Shown here: piece after piece, positions 6,286 to 9,478 of the stretch
Position numbering within the stretch: position 1 is the first letter of the stretch
How the letters are laid out: each line of letters opens with the position of its first letter
Assembly: GCA_049606855.1 (NCBI GenBank)
Contig: JBMYVY010000022.1
Span: 1 to 9,478 of the forward strand
Source of the DNA: JBELHR01 sp049606855
Lineage (GTDB): Bacteria; Bacteroidota; Bacteroidia; Flavobacteriales; Flavobacteriaceae
Direction: 5' to 3'
Length of the DNA stretch: 9,478 bases
The notes under the pieces: generated by a model
What the model saw: the letters and a program-made list of their open reading frames with translations, nothing else
What the model was told of the DNA's origin: nothing
Databases searched by the model: none
Made by a program: the position numbers and the translations under genes

Positions 6286-7431
6286 ATGAATTTTCAACTA
6301 AGTGAAGAGCAGCAAATGATCCGAGATGCTGCTCGTGATTTCGCAAAAGCAGAGTTACTTCCAGGAGTAATTGAAAGAGATGAAGCCCAAAAATTCCCAA
6401 CCGAAGAAGTTAAGAAAATGGGAGAAATGGGATTTCTCGGGATGATGGTAGACCCTAAGTACGGAGGCGGTGGATTAGACACCGTTTCTTATGTTTTAGC
6501 CATTGAAGAGCTTTCAAAAATAGATGCTTCTGCATCTGTGATTATGTCAGTAAACAATTCTTTAGTGTGCTGGGGAATAGAAAAGTTCGGGAATGAAGAG
6601 CAAAAACAAAAATACTTACCTAAACTAGCCTCTGGAGAAATTATTGGAGCCTTTTGCCTGAGTGAACCTGAAGCAGGTAGTGATGCTACCTCTCAGCGCA
6701 CAACTGCTGAGGATAAAGGAGATTATTATTTACTTAATGGTACAAAAAACTGGATTACCAATGGAAGTACCGCATCTGTGTATTTAGTAATCGCTCAAAC
6801 CGATGTGGAAAAAGGACATAGAGGAATCAATGCCTTGATCGTAGAAAAAGACACTCCTGGTTTTGAAATAGGACCAAAAGAAAACAAATTAGGAATACGA
6901 GGAAGTGATACCCATTCTTTGATGTTTACTGATGTTAAGGTTCCAAAAGAGAATCGCATTGGAGAAGATGGATTTGGATTTAAATTTGCCATGAAAACCT
7001 TAGCTGGTGGAAGAATAGGAATTGCCGCTCAAGCCCTTGGGATTGCTGCAGGAGCTTATGAACTTGCCTTGAAATACGCCACAGAAAGACGTGCTTTCGG
7101 AAAAGAGATTGGAAAACATCAAGCCATCGCGTTTAAATTGGCTAATATGGCCACAGAAATTGAGGCTGCTAGAAATTTAGTTCTTAAAGCAGCATGGGAA
7201 AAAGACGAAGGTCTATCCTACGATATGTCAGGAGCCATGGCTAAATATTATGCCGCTGAATCAGCGATGAAAATTGCAACAGACGCGGTTCAAATCCATG
7301 GGGGATACGGTTTTGTAAAGGAATACCATGTTGAACGTCTCATGAGAGACGCTAAGATTACTCAAATTTATGAGGGAACTAGTGAAATTCAGCAGATAGT
7401 TATATCAAGAGGGTTACTCGATTTTAGTTGA
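6286..7431 (+). CDS. Acyl-CoA dehydrogenase (short/branched-chain type)
   Basis: An FAD flavoenzyme catalysing alpha,beta-dehydrogenation of acyl-CoA, passing electrons to electron-transfer flavoprotein; used in fatty-acid or branched-chain amino-acid breakdown. Its 381 residues are full length. The N-terminal helical domain starts LSEEQQMIRDAARDFA. The first family signature, CLSEPEAGSDATS (124-136), lies in the beta domain, and NGTKNWITNG (151-160) follows. The C-terminal helical domain carries ERRAFGK (267-273) and the second signature from Gln336 (QIHGGYGF) to Asp355. The catalytic base is Glu363 in IYEGTSEIQ, the position used by short- and medium-chain and butyryl-CoA enzymes. Exact chain length cannot be read from sequence. 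It is alone on its strand, divergent from the dehydrogenase operon, and has its own terminator. The only promoter-like element is TATATTTA (6240-6247), one base off the -7 consensus, without a clear -33 box. Confidence 0.95.
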   Translation: MNFQLSEEQQMIRDAARDFAKAELLPGVIERDEAQKFPTEEVKKMGEMGFLGMMVDPKYGGGGLDTVSYVLAIEELSKIDASASVIMSVNNSLVCWGIEKFGNEEQKQKYLPKLASGEIIGAFCLSEPEAGSDATSQRTTAEDKGDYYLLNGTKNWITNGSTASVYLVIAQTDVEKGHRGINALIVEKDTPGFEIGPKENKLGIRGSDTHSLMFTDVKVPKENRIGEDGFGFKFAMKTLAGGRIGIAAQALGIAAGAYELALKYATERRAFGKEIGKHQAIAFKLANMATEIEAARNLVLKAAWEKDEGLSYDMSGAMAKYYAAESAMKIATDAVQIHGGYGFVKEYHVERLMRDAKITQIYEGTSEIQQIVISRGLLDFS

Positions 7432-7456
7432 TATAAGGTTAAATGATTGATACCCG

Positions 7457-7483
7457 CCCGACATGTATTTGTCGGGTTTTTTT
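7457..7483 (+). terminator. Intrinsic terminator of the acyl-CoA dehydrogenase gene
   Basis: The stem CCCGACA (7457-7463) / TGTCGGG (7470-7476) has a 6-base loop and is followed by seven T (7477-7483). It lies 26 bases after the stop codon. The T run reaches into the stop codon of the convergent minus-strand gene (7482-7484). On the minus strand the hairpin lacks a T tract, so it mainly serves the plus strand. Confidence 0.92.
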
Positions 7484-7931
7484 ATACCTGACACAATAGG
7501 TTTTGAACCAAATTCCAAAAGTCTTTGTGTAAAATAGGATCAGCCGATACTAAACCCAGTCGTATTTGATGCACATTAAAATAATTTTCATCCGTGACAC
7601 AAGCCAAATTTACTCCATTATTTAATCCCGTATTTAGGTTAATACGCGGAGGTAAATATTCATAAGTTAACCCAGGAATTACAGAAAGCATTTGGGGAAT
7701 AATAAATCGAAACAACTTCAATTCGACACTATTGGAGTAGGTGAAAAACAAATAACTTTCATCCTTTTCATCATGTTTAGAATACAAGCTTTGAATATTT
7801 TTATTTTGATTAATTTTCGATAAAACCACGTGCAATAATTCGGAATCTATCGTCCAATAGGCATCATCAAGATTCAATAACCGATCAAAATCTTCCAAAT
7901 AATAGGCCTTCAATTCAGGATTGAGATACAT
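7482..7931 (-). CDS. Hypothetical protein, overlaps and follows the MFS exporter gene
   Basis: I do not recognise this family. From the ATG at 7931 it has 149 residues, acidic in the first third (EDFDRLLNLDDAYW, 13-26), with no signal peptide or membrane helix, so it is probably cytoplasmic. Later features include FRFIIPQMLSVIPGL (75-89), PPRINLNTGLNNGV (95-108) and two cysteines (111, 147). The frame extends upstream to a TTG at 7973, but that start would overlap the exporter by 59 bases. The ATG overlaps it by 17 bases (exporter TGA at 7917-7915), which suits translational coupling. No Shine-Dalgarno site is visible. Coupling suggests a job related to the exporter, perhaps regulation or modification of its substrate, but this is inference only. 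Confidence 0.72.
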   Translation of the reverse strand: MYLNPELKAYYLEDFDRLLNLDDAYWTIDSELLHVVLSKINQNKNIQSLYSKHDEKDESYLFFTYSNSVELKLFRFIIPQMLSVIPGLTYEYLPPRINLNTGLNNGVNLACVTDENYFNVHQIRLGLVSADPILHKDFWNLVQNLLCQV

Positions 7932-9105
7932 AAGTAAAACGCTTGTTAATGATAAAATAGGCCGCGCCTCCAATTATGGAACAAGCTAGCATTACAACAA
8001 TTGGTGGAAACAAAGTATGATCGTAAAAACTACTGGCAAGAAAACCCGCTAAAGCCCCAAACAATATACCCAAAACGCGCATTTGAGAATTTGCCAAACC
8101 TGCAATATTCCTATCGTAATTTTCTAAGGCCATTGCCGTAGCATTACCCGAAATAAATCCAATCGATCCTATATGAAAAGTAAGAAGAGATAATACAATA
8201 TAAGGATTGGTGTAATTCAAAAACAAAAACACTAATATTAAAGTTAAGGTAGTTGCATGCATCAACAGACCGGCTCCTAATAATTTTTCTGGACCAATGG
8301 TTTTGACCAAAGTAGCATTGACCTTACTGCTGATAATTATGATACCTCCATTCAATCCAAATAAAATCGCAAACAAGGATTCACTTAATCCAAAATATTC
8401 TTGATAAATAAATGGTGCCGTTGTCAAATAGGTATACAATGCCCCAGATGGAATTGCCATTGCAACAACATATCGCAGTGCTGAACGATTCGTATAAACT
8501 TGTTTTAGTCTAACAAAAAAAGAATCTCTATCCACAGAAGACCTAACGACATCCACGATCTTCCAACGCACAAAAATTAATTGTAAAACCCCATAGCCTG
8601 CAATAAATATAAATATCGAATGCCAACCAAAAGCATTTAATAACCCCGCCCCTAAACTTGGTGCAATAAGCGGTGCGGCCATGGCAATCATGATGATATT
8701 AGACATGATTTCTGCTGCCTCTCTCCCTTTAAAGGAATCCCGAACAATTGTTGCTATAGTGACTCCAACAAATCCGCCACCTAAAGCTTGAAGCATTCTT
8801 CCCCAATAAAATAATTCAATATTTTCTACAAAAACGAGCATGATACTCCCAGAGATGGTAATGAGTAAACCTATGGTCAAAACCAGTTTACGGCCCTTTA
8901 TATCACTGAGATATCCAGCAATCAACTGACCAAGTCCAAAACCCATAAAAAAGAGGCTCATACTAAACTCAACTTCTTTAAATTCGACATTAAGGTCATC
9001 TGCTATTTGACCAAATGCAGGCAGACATGTATCAATATTTAATGGTCCAATCATGGCCAATAAGCCCAATATAAAAATTAGCCCAGATTTATTGAGTTTT
9101 TGCAT
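7915..9105 (-). CDS. Bcr/CflA-type multidrug efflux MFS transporter
   Basis: An inner-membrane proton-driven drug exporter of the 12-helix DHA1 group. Its 396 residues match the usual length. Asp25 lies in helix 1 (NIDTCLPAFGQIADDL). The loop 2-3 motif is GYLSDIKGRK (64-73). Helix 4 has GRMLQALGGGFVG (102-114), followed by IVRD (120-123). The antiporter motif in helix 5 is AAPLIAPSLGAGL (143-155). The IVRD-type helix 4 end and the AP..AP.LG motif are typical of Bcr/CflA proteins (chloramphenicol, bicyclomycin and similar substrates); the actual substrate is not evident. The second half (about 205-388) is less conserved, as usual. The 3' end overlaps a small unknown gene by 17 bases. A -7-like box, TATCTTTG, sits 4 bases before the ATG. 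Confidence 0.92.
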   Translation of the reverse strand: MQKLNKSGLIFILGLLAMIGPLNIDTCLPAFGQIADDLNVEFKEVEFSMSLFFMGFGLGQLIAGYLSDIKGRKLVLTIGLLITISGSIMLVFVENIELFYWGRMLQALGGGFVGVTIATIVRDSFKGREAAEIMSNIIMIAMAAPLIAPSLGAGLLNAFGWHSIFIFIAGYGVLQLIFVRWKIVDVVRSSVDRDSFFVRLKQVYTNRSALRYVVAMAIPSGALYTYLTTAPFIYQEYFGLSESLFAILFGLNGGIIIISSKVNATLVKTIGPEKLLGAGLLMHATTLTLILVFLFLNYTNPYIVLSLLTFHIGSIGFISGNATAMALENYDRNIAGLANSQMRVLGILFGALAGFLASSFYDHTLFPPIVVMLACSIIGGAAYFIINKRFTYVSQS

Positions 9106-9109
9106 AATT

Positions 9110-9117
9110 CAAAGATA
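9110..9117 (-). promoter_or_regulatory. Possible -7 element for the MFS exporter gene
   Basis: TATCTTTG on the minus strand matches TAnnTTTG and ends 4 bases before the ATG at 9105, which would make the transcript almost leaderless. Only a TTA, not TTG, is found at a 22-base spacing upstream, so support is moderate. Confidence 0.4.
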
Positions 9118-9188
9118 CGACAGAATCTCGTAATTATTCTAACATAAAGATGAAACCTAATCCCATGATAATCAAGTAAATTAGCAAT

Positions 9189-9410
9189 ATGATTATTCGT
9201 TTTTTGCCAGTTGTCATAGTGAACATGCTGATAGTTATAGCAACTAATTTGTTCTTTTCATCACTGGTAAAAGGACTCTATAGTGAATCAAATAAGGGCA
9301 TATGGATTGGATTATTTCTCCTGATGATGGTCTCGATTTTGATAGTCCTAGTCAATTTCCTATATGGAATAAGTAATTATAAGTTTTTCTTTATAAATAG
9401 TAAGCGTTAG
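9189..9410 (+). CDS. Possible small membrane protein with two helices
   Basis: A 73-residue frame, very hydrophobic, with two predicted membrane segments (about 5-28 and 38-60) separated by a polar loop (YSESNKG, 31-37). It ends in a short aromatic and basic tail (YKFFFINSKR). I recognise no family. It stands alone between the exporter promoter and the rRNA operon end, on the opposite strand to both. No Shine-Dalgarno site or Bacteroidota promoter is visible upstream. Hydrophobic frames arise easily in AT-rich DNA, so this may be non-coding. Confidence 0.42.
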   Translation: MIIRFLPVVIVNMLIVIATNLFFSSLVKGLYSESNKGIWIGLFLLMMVSILIVLVNFLYGISNYKFFFINSKR

Positions 9411-9421
9411 AAGTGTTAGTC

Positions 9422-9458
9422 AAAAAAAAACCCTTCAACTCGTAAGAGTGAAGGGTTT
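9422..9458 (-). terminator. Intrinsic terminator of the rRNA operon to the right
   Basis: A long hairpin: AAACCCTTCA (9428-9437) pairs with TGAAGGGTTT (9449-9458), and the inner stem CTC/GAG (9439-9441 and 9446-9448) closes a 4-base loop, with A9438 bulged. On the minus strand it is followed by nine T (9430-9422). It lies 8 bases past the end of the 5S-like sequence. On the plus strand only three T follow, so it acts mainly leftward. Confidence 0.9.
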
Positions 9459-9466
9459 AAAAAAAA

Positions 9467-9478
9467 GGCGGTGACATA
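9467..9478 (-). rRNA. 5S rRNA, 3' end only, cut by the right window edge
   Basis: The last 12 bases of the window, read on the minus strand, are TATGTCACCGCC. This resembles the 3' end of bacterial 5S rRNA (a GAGTA-GGTCGCCGCC-like ending), with the Bacteroidota-like TATGTC variant. A T-rich stretch and a strong terminator follow at once, as expected at the end of an rRNA operon. Twelve bases are too few for proof, but sequence and context agree. Confidence 0.72.

Noticed and set aside
7457..7476. The same hairpin as terminator for the exporter operon on the minus strand
   Set aside because: No T tract follows it on the minus strand, so it is assigned only to the acyl-CoA dehydrogenase gene.
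7932..7973. Longer N-terminus for the hypothetical protein, starting at TTG 7973
   Set aside because: Would overlap the exporter by 59 bases with a rare start codon, while an ATG at 7931 gives a short coupled overlap.

Overview
The window is ordinary chromosomal DNA of a Bacteroidota member, most likely a marine or halotolerant flavobacterium. This rests on low GC content, several matches to the Bacteroidota promoter (TTG, 17-23 bases, TAnnTTTG), almost no Shine-Dalgarno sites, an exbB-exbD-tonB-folC operon of the type common in that phylum, and an NhaD-type sodium/proton antiporter. No single marker fixes the genus. No gene-free stretch exceeds 300 bases; the longest is the 249-base divergent region at 6037-6285.

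Layout from left to right. At 1-160, two tandem identical tRNA-Val(UAC) genes lie on the minus strand (the left one cut by the window edge), with a good promoter at 171-200. At 209-3327 there is a minus-strand operon read exbB, exbD, tonB-like, folC, driven by a canonical promoter at 3334-3361. A palindromic terminator at 3398-3423 separates it from the next minus-strand operon, gdh-like dehydrogenase followed by nhaD (6036 down to 3445). A divergent acyl-CoA dehydrogenase gene on the plus strand (6286-7431) ends in its own terminator. A second minus-strand pair follows: a Bcr/CflA-type MFS exporter (9105-7915) overlapping a small unrecognised gene (7931-7482). A possible two-helix membrane microprotein lies at 9189-9410 on the plus strand. 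The window closes with a strong minus-strand terminator and the last 12 bases of what looks like a 5S rRNA, so an rRNA operon should lie just beyond the right edge.

How the genes work together. ExbB, ExbD and the TonB-like protein form an inner-membrane motor that uses the proton gradient to energise outer-membrane transport; FolC rides on the same transcript and makes polyglutamylated folates. The amino-acid dehydrogenase and NhaD probably share a transcript, linking oxidative deamination (reduced nicotinamide) to sodium/pH homeostasis. The acyl-CoA dehydrogenase serves short- or branched-chain acyl-CoA oxidation. The exporter and its overlapping partner look translationally coupled.

I see no mobile element, CRISPR array, phage gene or defence system. 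The points most worth checking are the unrecognised partner of the exporter, the atypical substrate half of the dehydrogenase, the TTG start of tonB with a Shine-Dalgarno site inside exbD, the overlap of promoter and annotated start at exbB, and the rRNA operon at the edge.
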